The notes under the pieces: model-generated | Database searches by the model: none | What the model saw: only the letters and a program-made list of their open reading frames with translations | Told to the model about the DNA's origin: nothing | From: Pirellulaceae bacterium | Lineage (GTDB): Bacteria > Planctomycetota > Planctomycetia > Pirellulales > Pirellulaceae | Direction of reading: 5' to 3' | Assembly (NCBI GenBank): GCA_020852965.1 | Contig: JADYZV010000036.1 | Coordinates: 62,001-126,000, forward strand | DNA length: 64,000 nt | Made by a program: the position numbers and the translations under genes | Shown: positions 29,201-35,648 of the stretch, piece after piece | Layout of the letters: each line of letters opens with the position of its first letter | Numbering within the stretch: position 1 is the stretch's first letter

Positions 29201-29672
29201 ACACGTGCTGGGTGAGGCCGACCAGCCGAATGGCTCTGCCAATCCTGTGATGTCAGGCAGCCTCTCTCCGGGGCTGCGGCGATTGCCTACTACCATAGCA
29301 ATACCCAGCATCGATGCCCTCGACGTCAATCGCGATGGGCTGGTAACGCCCATCGACGCGTTGCTGATCATCAATGAACTGAACATTGCCCAGGGCCGAT
29401 TGGGCCGAACTACGGTTAATGGCCATGTGCTGGACGTCACCGGAGATGGCCTGCTAACACCTATCGATGTATTGCAAGTCGTCAACTACTTGAATCGCGT
29501 GGGTTTGCTAAATCGTGGCGCAACCACACTCACGGGAAGCGGCGAAGGGGAAGATGCCGGAGCGAGCGCCGAGTTCGAGCGCGTTGACAGCCTATTGATT
29601 GACGACGCGCTGCTCGAATCGCTCGCCGCCGATGCCCTCAACGCCTGGTGGAATGCCAATCGAAAAAGATAG
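20289..29672 (+). CDS. giant secreted multi-domain protein: PD40, RTX, DUF11, beta-helix, FG-GAP, GEVED, metzincin-like, dockerin
   Basis: The ATG at 20289 begins MEIVRQPGKATRRTKYLSSA and a LEPR-XLL-like signal (LEQRLLLAVDLA) follows. The 3127-residue product shows: PD40/TolB-like repeats (ISDDGRFITFVSS, SGNGRFVAFAS; ~60-600), RTX-type calcium nonapeptides (GGPGSDTLFGEAGRDTMDGG; ~790-860), DUF11, a cadherin-like tandem domain (~1050-1145), a right-handed beta-helix (~1150-2150) with four ~74-residue repeats and an inserted block of five FG-GAP-like repeats, a DUF11-like segment, a GEVED domain (~2300-2475), and the C-terminal module shared with the previous gene: DUF11, HELGH at 2968-2972 and a dockerin pair. 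It is secreted and probably calcium-dependent. An adhesin or matrix role is inferred. Confidence 0.88.
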   Translation: MEIVRQPGKATRRTKYLSSARKRARLASLAFETLEQRLLLAVDLASVDMTGLVAGDDLPVPSVLDPSEAGTHPDLSANGKYLVFESDAEDLRDNDGNALRDIFVRDLASGVTTLISVTPDGVSADADSYSADISDDGRFITFVSSATNLIRGEVVDNGFPDVYLRDRDVDGNGVFDEPGELASRTFLLGRGFAEDGTPEFGNFQSGGDFPVDSALRPVISGDGSTVVFGSKASNLIDPTSGADVNVGGEDIFAVITTNVTKREVVTLNLEGRDTGVGFYGEGEAEMFAVSRDGSVIVFQSRFSDIADTEDEPLSRQIFVRSSKTERISENTVGIGGVLDSRESVISRDGRHVAFVSPSANLVEGDENSANDVFVFDRETELLTLVSRSADPLSTSVSGNAASASSGSPTIRQYSLSISDDGRFVSYSSLATDLVAAVEGTTTSDVPGTPDIFVFDRDADEDGVFDEVDVPGATETILASINFDGTAAGDSGASAAGSGSQRNAISGNGRFVAFASTAIDLVGEPTSGTNVFVRDLLTKTTYLASPSPDAGPFSGGELGALGQQTISISRDGSRVAFTSDSNLDPDTIDDNGARDVYVYTLPSFIEMQQFSTNSLTSLSVRYEILNAAVEDGFSIDIVRSLDETFAPASADILLATLAINEPEDLTVGIHTLTFPIGGGAGEVPLPGAGAEEPGDEKPVDYFLLAVANLVDSDEQSALIEDTAVFFGAYHPAAGPIFAHGTAGDDTITASTVDGIVTFTFSPGGGPVDVPLFPPEDVTGIRVRMHAGDDMVTGSGFGDLILGGPGSDTLFGEAGRDTMDGGPGNDRVFGGDNFDRLFDSDGDDLVDTGGPEPFGGTVNGIPGSDNIYVGAGQDTLSFDDAVLAITMDASNPNMQTVDADGNRVQATGFSYFIGTPFNDQFSIGGDVPLLFTFDGGLGSDTLTVDAKGLPTINDGKRVQVMGFEPIEYTNFDRINIVNALPWVKAGLEDHLVIDKNGNGKADPGDTLEYVVTITNDGVVDARDLLFEDTLDLDMELVTGLLKISPIALDDIYVVRGPLNVNSSSGLLTNDFDIDGSVPGTNADLVLDVGSVTRISDPTTSTFTAQPDGSFTYTPEPGFSGMETFTYSITDTDGMSNVGAVNLIVNDVVWFVDNSLPTNGDGSLNNPFNSLAPVNGSDGQDDMDGPGDTIFVFGGAGVYNQGFELEDNQSLIGEGHGLFLGGRDLVMPGPRPTLTNTTGDGIKLASNNTVRGLNIDGAAGANIHADGAQRGQIQDVNLSGGSIGIDLHNTGGAFTFTNVSISDPTGAVFNVEGGTSKVAFGADSTIRQSTSTGSGLHFTNANGTYSFNGSVTLDGGNAGINIMGGDVSLLLPKLSITHTGTNPVVDIRNHSRGTVNLRGLPVGGVLTLVDGQRMRFDNADGTYDFNGQVTLNGDNAGIDILGGSSGTFTFPDTDITHSGSGSAVNINDHYGGTVTFGSGSTFDATGGTGLQFSNADGVYDFNGEVTLNGGDAGIDIIGGSGTFTFTDTTITDPVGAAVNVQDHSGGTVTLGPGSSVDATGGTGLQFDNADGIYHFNGEVTLNGGDAGIDILGGSSGTFTFSDTTITDPSGAGLNVENSRPNITFDGITVRGGTNGIRFEGVTGDFTVIGNTVIDNTTGASITVGNSRGKFRFGDTDIGQTTPVDTGIDIINSSGTFLFDDLDVQTSGTGELAARVLKGQGLGTPQWFFYGSLTDVDFEITVADNDPLFGPSGGIRASGGFVDGSPNDAISISNGSLFVDGLTFGANQPIGGDAIRVTNAGGNNHSVEVTNSTINAPSGRGIVIDNGVPIAPSFDFGFGGLTPVAGNFDGQPGSGIGQYDSASGSWFLRNAPNTGVPDVGSFLFGPGGIPIVGDWDGDGIDTIGVYDPNTQMFNLRNTNSAGLPDISPFAFGSPGDLPVAGDWDGDGIDSMGVFRPSDGSWYLLNSSGPGQADQIIQFGIAGDIPVPGDFDGDGATDLGIFRPSNRTWYLQPSNAGFSSILQFGDPNDIPISGDWNGDGVDTVAVVNPSIAGGTTSQWTLRGNNSLVGPMKVDISSNQIDSNQAGIDVLGNGAGSTIATIANNTVRSNFNSIFVHTVGTGSAILELDLRDNRAGVYVISNENVGNAIKLVGDLHSGQQLIDDDGGNVAARNNRLSNGVTLPITNVNGLFVNGPIDIIAGLTQLPRGGSGEGAADDSQGNDLVGGEQPEGGRLSVDLGTLPAGKSVQVVFRATINDPLDAGVTQVANQGAISGSNVDMFLTDDPNTEAPGDATITLIDGSPIQSFDFGDAPDGIMLAGVLQSYPTRLANDGARHMVVAGGPLLGSLAPDSEIDGQPNATATGDDMSGSDDEDANGTTPIVLIAGQSVSGVSFTHNGGTTGALLSAWIDFNKDGDWDDAGEQILMDFVVPPGASSTSLTELVVPATAAHGQTFVRVRISTQAELAPRGLARDGEVEDFAVSIQSEGGGVLNQQTILLNNSEEIVSQQADLNIPGVAPSILDGVDLTDQNAIRFALIAAGVDPASIAININRRDDGQTVMTDTVVDISEEPGTVWIGDVDDPNTITVISGQLNIITTITTTTTRRFTDVLTITGELVMRRPTADLSLVVTVDNGSAAVGQNVIFTIALNNAGPDAATGVTVLDKLPAGLQFVNATTASGNYNSESGMWTVGGLPVGGTSRLTITAKLLTDQAVSNVAEVASSDQFDPDSTPGNGALAEDDQFSAGVGTCLTGGPLVAGMNRLVFSCVTPGGFAAFVVGSQLGSHYYSKWGTTVDMADPGVPAIGIGNSSGSAVVLVNLTEAQLAQPLYIQAFEMLPAHKVSNLLVAQNMPDHSGIPLLAESIGLGTSPDTLPALQAATPELKAAAIARWQAAGVSQLLADHLATIDILFSDLPNDQLAATQGNFIVLDTNAAGHGWFVDGTPNDNSEFTLDASGALLANTSNARGHIDALTVIMHELGHVLGEADQPNGSANPVMSGSLSPGLRRLPTTIAIPSIDALDVNRDGLVTPIDALLIINELNIAQGRLGRTTVNGHVLDVTGDGLLTPIDVLQVVNYLNRVGLLNRGATTLTGSGEGEDAGASAEFERVDSLLIDDALLESLAADALNAWWNANRKR
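24280..25090 (+). repeat. four ~74-residue beta-helix repeats
   Basis: Units begin near 24282, 24516, 24741 and 24963 and share GxxFxNADGxYxFNGEVTLN and GDAGIDILGGSSGTFTF. The last two differ by 222 bp spacing and are the most alike in DNA, which points to recent internal duplication. Confidence 0.75.
25767..26480 (+). repeat. five FG-GAP/VCBS-like repeats inserted in the beta-helix
   Basis: Units of ~46 residues with cores such as PVAGDWDGDGIDSMGVFRPS and PVPGDFDGDGATDLGIFRPS, each with a DxDGDG calcium-binding-type loop. The flanking text on both sides is beta-helix (NSTINAPSGRGIVIDNG before, NQIDSNQAGIDVLGNG after). Confidence 0.8.
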
Positions 29673-29779
29673 TTGTAGGTCGTAATGCACACCGCGATGT
29701 TACGGCAGGAAGCGAGAATACGCTTAACGCTTGTCTGGTTCGAGACCACGCTTGAGAAGCTTGGACTTCATCGTCGTGC

Positions 29780-29836
29780 TGCCACTGGTCCACTACGACT
29801 AACCCCAGAATCTAATTTTGGTTGAAGGACTAGTAT
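29780..29836. repeat. possible family B element, right-half fragment
   Basis: GGTCCACTACGACTAACCCC then AGAATCTA resembles 35859-35886 (right half of copy 3). Only ~27 bp align, with several mismatches, so this is a tentative assignment. It lies in the 180-bp gap between convergent genes. Confidence 0.35.
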
Positions 29837-29852
29837 AGCCAGGACGCGGGCT

Positions 29853-30206
29853 TCAAGTCTGCTCATAGACCACCCAATATAAACGCTTGGCGGCCTGGTC
29901 CCAGGAACCCTCGTTCGCCAGTTCAGCGCAGTATCGAAGCTCAGCAGTTGCCTTGTGGCCAAGCTTGCCTGCCGCATAATGCGACTCGATTCGGTTCATA
30001 CAGGTGGCTAACTTGGCACTGTCGCGCGCCGTCAAAGCGGTGAACATCGCATCCAGCGTTTTGGTTGCCTCTGCCGAGGCTTGCAACTTGGGAGGGAGCG
30101 AGAAGTAACGCCATGCCTGATAGCCCACCAACATTACAGCCACTAAGGCAATGCCTATTGCGTAGTTCGCTGGTTTGTTTTGAACCGAGTTCGATTTACT
30201 CAACAT
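29853..30206 (-). CDS. small single-pass membrane protein paired with DUF1559 pseudopilin
   Basis: The ATG at 30206 overlaps the stop codon of the upstream pseudopilin gene (ATGTTGAGTAA), which argues for it over the in-frame start at 30230 and suggests translational coupling. The 117-residue product has one N-terminal membrane segment (YAIGIALVAVMLVGYQAWRYF) and a short helical periplasmic domain with two Cys and a TPR-like feel (DSAKLATCMNRIESHYAAGK). No family recognised. The tight coupling suggests it works with the pseudopilin. Confidence 0.65.
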   Translation of the reverse strand: MLSKSNSVQNKPANYAIGIALVAVMLVGYQAWRYFSLPPKLQASAEATKTLDAMFTALTARDSAKLATCMNRIESHYAAGKLGHKATAELRYCAELANEGSWDQAAKRLYWVVYEQT

Positions 30207-31263
30207 TTCCGACCACCTCTCCACCGTCACGGGTCGACATAGCGACCCACGCGTTGGGATCGATAAACGCCGACGCGAATCTCACGGAGCCATCCCCCAT
30301 CGACACAGAACAGCCCGGCCCATGTTCGCCCCACATTTCATCGGTATGCCCAAACGGATTGTTGGGAGCATGAATAATGACCTCTGGGTGATCGTGAGTG
30401 TCCGGTCCGCTGTGAACTCCGACCAAACAACCTGCTCCATTATTCTCCGACTGCCAAGACCGCAAGTCGAGTCGCGGAGGAGTAACCGCCGTGGGCACCA
30501 CTCCGACCCAAGTTTTGTTACTGAGAATCGAACTGTGCTCACCGAGGAAGATCGTATTCGACAGGCCATCCGAGATGCGACGCAGCGGCATCTTGGAGTT
30601 CGGAAAGAATGGACCATCCATCCTCGCAAGCTGATTACCGTTGGCGAGAATCGGTTCCCCTACTTCGTAGTCGTAGCAATACGCGGTCGTTCTGCCCCAC
30701 GGTTGATGGATGCCCGCATTGGTCACGTAGTGGCTGTGCGAGAAATGAATCTGGCTACCATCGTCTCGTAAAATGGGTGTCCCATGCCGATGGTCGACAG
30801 CCTGGAGCACCGCGAAGCCATCGCTCCCCCCTGATGCCGATGGACAAAGAAAGGCTGGAATCTTGGATGCTACCGCCGCAGCGTTGGCTGGCGACCAACA
30901 GGCGTCGTTGAATCGAAGTTGGCCGTGAAGTGCGGACTGCTCTAATTGTGGCAGTAGCAGGGCGCCCCAAGCCCAACCCGGGTGTGAGTTGCGGTATTCA
31001 TCGGCGCACTGAACCCCGTACACGTTGCCGTCTTCGCGTGTATTGGTGACATAGGCAGGCGGGATAACTCGATGGCTACTTTCGTAGTTTAGAATTGCCA
31101 AGCCCAATTGCTTGAGGTTGTTCTGGCAGCTCATTCGCCGAGCCGCCTCGCGGGCCGCCTGGACCGCCGGGAGCAGCAACGATACCAGCATTCCAATGAT
31201 CGCAATCACGACCAAAAGCTCTACCAAAGTAAAGCCACTTTTCGAGTGTCTCTCCGAGCTCAT
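30196..31263 (-). CDS. DUF1559 type II secretion pseudopilin-like protein
   Basis: The start at 31263 gives MSSERHSKSGFTLVELLVVI, the prepilin cleavage site G-FTLVEL, and discards a poor N-terminal extension. The 355-residue product has the N-terminal methylation helix (FTLVELLVVIAIIGMLVSLL, then PAVQAAREAARRMSCQNNLKQ), which is diagnostic of the planctomycete DUF1559 family. The C-terminal globular part carries the H-x-G-DG region (GCSVSMGDGSVRFASAFIDP). Members are numerous in planctomycetes and their role, perhaps in pseudopilus or surface structures, is unproven. Confidence 0.92.
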   Translation of the reverse strand: MSSERHSKSGFTLVELLVVIAIIGMLVSLLLPAVQAAREAARRMSCQNNLKQLGLAILNYESSHRVIPPAYVTNTREDGNVYGVQCADEYRNSHPGWAWGALLLPQLEQSALHGQLRFNDACWSPANAAAVASKIPAFLCPSASGGSDGFAVLQAVDHRHGTPILRDDGSQIHFSHSHYVTNAGIHQPWGRTTAYCYDYEVGEPILANGNQLARMDGPFFPNSKMPLRRISDGLSNTIFLGEHSSILSNKTWVGVVPTAVTPPRLDLRSWQSENNGAGCLVGVHSGPDTHDHPEVIIHAPNNPFGHTDEMWGEHGPGCSVSMGDGSVRFASAFIDPNAWVAMSTRDGGEVVGNVE

Positions 31264-31536
31264 TCCAATTCCCCGATACGTTTTCGAAACCTCGCCGGCA
31301 CAACATGTAGCCGCAGCTACAAACAAATGTAGCCAACGCTACACCTTTGTCAACCCCGACTGGCCAAGACTGGACATCAAGCAGTTGGTATAATCGATGC
31401 TTCAAAAAAATGAACACGATTCGCTGAACGCACCTAGGCCCTCAGCGCCATGTTATCTGTTGATCTCACGGTGGCTTTCACCCAGGAGTGTCAGATAACC
31501 CAGTAAATTCGTTCCGATTAACCCTTCGATTTCTAC

Positions 31537-31968
31537 ATGCCCCAACCACCGTCCAAGCCAACTCGGTATCAGAGAACCCGCAAAGACCATTCGACGGAGA
31601 CTGCCGAGGATTATGTTGAAGCGGTTGCCGAGCTGATCGACGCTAACACGCAATGTCGGCTCGTCGACTTGGCTCAGTACTTTGGTGTCAGCCATGTCAC
31701 GGCCAATCGCATCGTTGCGAGGTTGGTAAAGCAAGGGCTTCTACGGACAGAACCTTACAAACCCATTGAGCTCACCCTCACGGGGAGGCGACTGGCCAAA
31801 TCATGCCAGGAGCGACATGAAATTGTCCGATCTTTTCTGATCGCCATAGGGCTCGACTCGGCAACTGCAGACATCGACTCGGAGGGAATTGAGCACCACG
31901 TGAGCCCTCAGACGGTCGAACTTTTTAGACGATTCGTAAAACGCGGCCAGCCAAATTCGAGTGACTAA
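31537..31968 (+). CDS. mntR: MntR-type DtxR-family metal-dependent regulator
   Basis: The 143-residue product has an N-terminal winged helix-turn-helix (ETAEDYVEAVAELI, then LVDLAQYFGVSHVTANRIVA) and the metal-binding region ERHEIVRSFLIAIGL followed by EGIEHHVS, matching the manganese-responsive MntR of E. coli in order and spacing. It lacks the SH3-like C-terminal domain of longer DtxR proteins, as MntR does. It should repress manganese uptake when Mn(II) is bound. No Mn transporter gene is adjacent; an ABC exporter converges from the right. A pair of tandem 18-bp repeats lies just downstream. Confidence 0.75.
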   Translation: MPQPPSKPTRYQRTRKDHSTETAEDYVEAVAELIDANTQCRLVDLAQYFGVSHVTANRIVARLVKQGLLRTEPYKPIELTLTGRRLAKSCQERHEIVRSFLIAIGLDSATADIDSEGIEHHVSPQTVELFRRFVKRGQPNSSD

Positions 31969-31991
31969 GCACCCGGAATGAGTTGCTCCAT

Positions 31992-32027
31992 TTAATTGAT
32001 TAACTCGCCTTAATTGGTTAACTCACC
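31992..32027. repeat. two tandem 18-bp direct repeats
   Basis: TTAATTGATTAACTCGCC (31992-32009) is followed directly by TTAATTGGTTAACTCACC (32010-32027), 16 of 18 identical. Each unit contains a half-palindromic TTAAC/GTTAA word. It sits after the mntR-like gene in the gap 31969-32179. It could be a regulator-binding site or a trace of replication slippage. Confidence 0.6.
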
Positions 32028-32179
32028 CTTTAGCTTTAGCCACGGTTGCTCGAAATGCCTGGGTCCCCCTAGCTGGTGCTTAGAGTGGGTACACAAGCGT
32101 TTGCTGGTTTAGCAATGAATCGCGGAGTGACGAAGAGGATTTATCGGCGGAGCCGTCAGCGACCATAGTGCTGCTTGTC

Positions 32180-33961
32180 TCACGACCTGCGAGCGTTGCC
32201 GTCGCTCTTTTCCAACTCATTTGCAAAGTTCAGCCCGCCCGCTCCGTTCGCCCGAGTGATCTGGGTCTCGTTGACGAAGAAGATCTCGTCCGCGTTTTCA
32301 ATGGTATTCAAGCGGTGTGCAATGATGACAAGCGCCGTGTGACTTGGAAGTTTTCGCAAAATGGATTCCAGCAATTGCTCGGTAATGGTATCGATGTTTG
32401 CGGTGGCTTCGTCGAGGATCAGCAAGTCTGGCTCTCGAAGCACCGCGCGCATGAATGCAATCAATTGCCGTTGGCCCAAGGATAGTGCGTCGCCGGAGTT
32501 GGCAACTTGACAATCCAGTCCACCGTCGAATCTAGCAAGCAGTGTTGCCAGGCCAGCCTCATCGAGCTTGTCTGCCAACTCGTCCGTGGTGAGCTTCTCT
32601 AAGGTGGCGTTACCATATAGGATGTTCTCGCGGATCGTGCCGGAAAACAACATCGGCTCTTGCAGAATGAATCCGATCCTTCGCGCTCGCTCGTTGGGAT
32701 CTAGGCTGCGAATGTCATTGCCGTTGAGCAGTACGGTTCCTTCGGTCGAATCATACAGGCGGGCCATCAGCGAGGCCGTGGTCGTCTTTCCGCCTCCAGT
32801 CGGACCGACGAACGCATACACGCGTCCACTCTTTAGCTCAAAGCTCACCTGCCTCAAAACCCACTGATTCTCAGAGTACTGGAATGAAACGTTTTGAAAT
32901 TCTAATAATGGTCCGCCGGATGCACGCGAACCGCTCTCCATGGTCGACGGCAACGGCATGTCATTTTCCATTTGCAGCAGGGCCGACACGCGGTCCCAAC
33001 CTGCCATGGCAACCTGAAAGTTCGCCCATAGTCTGGCGAGTTGCCGTAGCGGATCGTAGAAATTCGTTACATAGGCGAGACAGCCTATCAACATTCCAAT
33101 CGTAAACTCATCTTGCAAGATAAGATGAATACCGTACACCAAAGCGAGTAACTGAGCCAGATTCGACGCAAGCCCGAACACGGGAATGTACAGATTGTTT
33201 GCGATTCCGGCAACGATCGCATTTCGATAGCTGGCTTCATTGGCAACGGAAAATCTTTGGCGGAAGTAGTCGCGTCGATTGAAGGCGACGACAGCTTTGA
33301 AGTTGCTGAGGCTCTCCGACACTTCCGCCGACAGTCCACCGGTCGACGCGGCCGCTACTGCATTGCGTCGTTTGACCCAAGGGGAGACGAGTCGCGTAAA
33401 CACAAGCAACGTCAGTGCCGGCAACAGGACAACGATCGCGAGCCTGAACTCGATGGCCAGCAAAAAGATGGCCGCTCCAATCATGATAACGATCGACCCC
33501 ACAAACTGCACCAGCGTTTGCGAAAAGAACTGATTCAGTTTATCTGTGTCATTATTAATGCGCGAAATCAAATCGCCCGTCTTGTTGGCGTGAAAAAAGG
33601 CAACCGGAAGCTCTTGCAATTTATTGAAGATTTTCAACCGCAGATTGAACACTACGCGTTGCCCCACCCCTCCCATCAACCGTGTCTGTCCGTAGCTAGT
33701 AAATAGCCCGGCGGTGTAGAGCGCAAGCAGGATGAATATATAGGGCCATACCCCATCAAACTGCCCAACCTTGATATGCGCATCGACGACGTGCGCAATG
33801 ATCAATGGAGCTGACAAGTTGATGAGCGAATTGCACACAGTTGCAAACGACGCCAGCAAAAGGGAACCGGTTTCGTCGAACAGCAATGGTCTTAGGCTAC
33901 GAATAGCACCCCAGTCCGACTTTGGCTTTTTGCTCGCTTCGGCACTAAGTTCGTATTTCAT
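32180..33961 (-). CDS. ABC exporter half-transporter, subunit with consensus ATPase residues
   Basis: The start at 33961 (MKYELSAEASKKPKSDWGAI) overlaps the stop of the upstream ABC gene by 17 bp; longer starts would overlap far more. The 593-residue product has six membrane helices (~35-320) and a nucleotide-binding domain with Walker A GPTGGGKT, a slightly divergent signature LSLGQRQL, Walker B LLILDE with catalytic Glu518 and switch His549 (IIAHR). It forms a pair with the next entry as a heterodimeric type IV ABC exporter of the TM287/288 or LmrCD kind: this subunit provides Walker A/B for the hydrolytic site. Substrate unknown; multidrug, lipid or peptide export are all possible. Confidence 0.88.
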   Translation of the reverse strand: MKYELSAEASKKPKSDWGAIRSLRPLLFDETGSLLLASFATVCNSLINLSAPLIIAHVVDAHIKVGQFDGVWPYIFILLALYTAGLFTSYGQTRLMGGVGQRVVFNLRLKIFNKLQELPVAFFHANKTGDLISRINNDTDKLNQFFSQTLVQFVGSIVIMIGAAIFLLAIEFRLAIVVLLPALTLLVFTRLVSPWVKRRNAVAAASTGGLSAEVSESLSNFKAVVAFNRRDYFRQRFSVANEASYRNAIVAGIANNLYIPVFGLASNLAQLLALVYGIHLILQDEFTIGMLIGCLAYVTNFYDPLRQLARLWANFQVAMAGWDRVSALLQMENDMPLPSTMESGSRASGGPLLEFQNVSFQYSENQWVLRQVSFELKSGRVYAFVGPTGGGKTTTASLMARLYDSTEGTVLLNGNDIRSLDPNERARRIGFILQEPMLFSGTIRENILYGNATLEKLTTDELADKLDEAGLATLLARFDGGLDCQVANSGDALSLGQRQLIAFMRAVLREPDLLILDEATANIDTITEQLLESILRKLPSHTALVIIAHRLNTIENADEIFFVNETQITRANGAGGLNFANELEKSDGNARRS

Positions 33962-35648
33962 GGGTGCTCGTCGAACGTTGAGAGTTATAGATTTGCACGT
34001 ACTCAGGCGATTGCTGCATGAGTTCGTCGTGTGTCCCCTGCGCAAGGACTTCGCCTTCCATCAGTAGAATTATCTGATCGTAATCCACAATGGGGGCGAT
34101 TTTTTGCGTAATCGACACTAGCGTCAATTCGGGATAGTTGCGCGAAATATTCGCTAAAATCTTCGACTCCGTCAACACATCGACTCGCGCGGTAAAGTCG
34201 TCGAGAAACAGAATCCTTGGATTGAGGGCGAGCGCACGAGCCAGCATAATACGTTGCTTTTGACCGCCGGAAAGAGTCGTACCACGCTCGGAGACCTGCG
34301 CGTCCAGCCCTTGAGGAAGGGAGGCGATATAGCTTGTCAACTCCGCCGTATCGACTGCCAACCGCAGGCCATCATCTGTCGCCAACGCGCTGAAAGCGAT
34401 ATTCTCTCGGATGGTGGCATTGAATAACACGCTATCCTGAAAGACCAAGCCAACTTGGCGAAAGAAGCTGTCGCGTTCGTACTCGGACAGCAGCCGGCCA
34501 TCGTATTTCACGCTGCCACTGTGCGGAATCGACAACCCAGCCAGCATGTTTAAAAGCTGCGTCTTGCCTGCTGCCGTCGGGCCGATAATAGCCGTCTTGG
34601 TCCCCAGCGCAATGGTGAACGAAACATCTTTCAAGACGCATTTCTCACCGAAGAAAGCACTGACCTTGTCGACCTGAACATCGCGCTGCAGAGGAGTGGT
34701 CAGCGTCCCTTCTTCTTCTTCGTCGGGCGACTGCAGTACCTCGTTGATTCGTTTGTACGAGGCGCTCGCCTGGGCGATAATGCTGCCCATAAACCCAATG
34801 ATGAGAATCGGAAAAATGAGTACGACCACATAGCTTAGAAACGCCGTGAAGGAGCCGAGTGTCATGCTGCCATGAATCACATAGTAGCCACCGAGTGTGA
34901 CCACCATCAGCGTCGCCATGCTCGCAAAAAAAGTGATGATTGGAACCAACAGAGCAAAGTGTTGAACAATAATTAGGCCGATCTCCCGCGCCCGACGATT
35001 CGCATCACCGAATTTTTCATGCTCGAACCGTCCCGAGTCCAACACGCGGACTAGCGCCGCGCCCACGATGTTCTCGCGTATGACCTTGTTCAGCCAGTCA
35101 ATCACTTCGCGACCTTGTATGAAATACTTGCGCAGCTTTTTGAGAATCACGAAGAACGAGCCTCCGATCAACGGTATGATCGTCAGCACGATGAGGGCCA
35201 GCTTCCAATGGATTGTCAGCAAAATGATTGCCGTGCCAACAATGATGACGGCCGATGTCACCAACGACACGATCACTTGGGAAACGAACACTTTGATCGA
35301 GTCGATATCCGAGGTGACGTTCGTCAACAGTTTCGCCGGATCGCGCTCTTCGATGAAGCGATACCCCTGCCGAGATATTTTATCTACCAGCGTCAAACGC
35401 AGATCCCGAGCCACTTTTTCCGATGCAAATGTTTGTACGACGCTTTGCAGAAATGCAAAAAAGAAAACGCCCAGCGTAACTCCGCCAAACCAAGAGACGA
35501 GACTCGGTAAATCAAAACTACCCTGAGTGTAAGTATCGATCCCATGTGCCACCAATTTGGGAATGAATAGGGTAAGCGCGTTCGACAGCACAGCCAGCAC
35601 AGTCAAGACAATTAGCAAACGACGATAGGGTCCGAGCAAACGAAACAT
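33945..35648 (-). CDS. ABC exporter half-transporter, subunit with degenerate ATP site
   Basis: The 567-residue product has an N-terminal six-helix domain beginning MFRLLGPYRRLLIVLTVLAV and a nucleotide-binding domain with Walker A GPTAAGKT, canonical signature LSGGQKQR, but Walker B ILFLDD with Asp484 in place of the catalytic Glu, and Gln515 (SITQK) in place of the switch His. These two substitutions are what one subunit of a heterodimeric ABC exporter typically shows. Its good LSGGQ would complete the active site of the partner encoded just downstream, with which it overlaps by 17 bp. It is the first gene of the pair. Confidence 0.88.
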   Translation of the reverse strand: MFRLLGPYRRLLIVLTVLAVLSNALTLFIPKLVAHGIDTYTQGSFDLPSLVSWFGGVTLGVFFFAFLQSVVQTFASEKVARDLRLTLVDKISRQGYRFIEERDPAKLLTNVTSDIDSIKVFVSQVIVSLVTSAVIIVGTAIILLTIHWKLALIVLTIIPLIGGSFFVILKKLRKYFIQGREVIDWLNKVIRENIVGAALVRVLDSGRFEHEKFGDANRRAREIGLIIVQHFALLVPIITFFASMATLMVVTLGGYYVIHGSMTLGSFTAFLSYVVVLIFPILIIGFMGSIIAQASASYKRINEVLQSPDEEEEGTLTTPLQRDVQVDKVSAFFGEKCVLKDVSFTIALGTKTAIIGPTAAGKTQLLNMLAGLSIPHSGSVKYDGRLLSEYERDSFFRQVGLVFQDSVLFNATIRENIAFSALATDDGLRLAVDTAELTSYIASLPQGLDAQVSERGTTLSGGQKQRIMLARALALNPRILFLDDFTARVDVLTESKILANISRNYPELTLVSITQKIAPIVDYDQIILLMEGEVLAQGTHDELMQQSPEYVQIYNSQRSTSTHEIRT

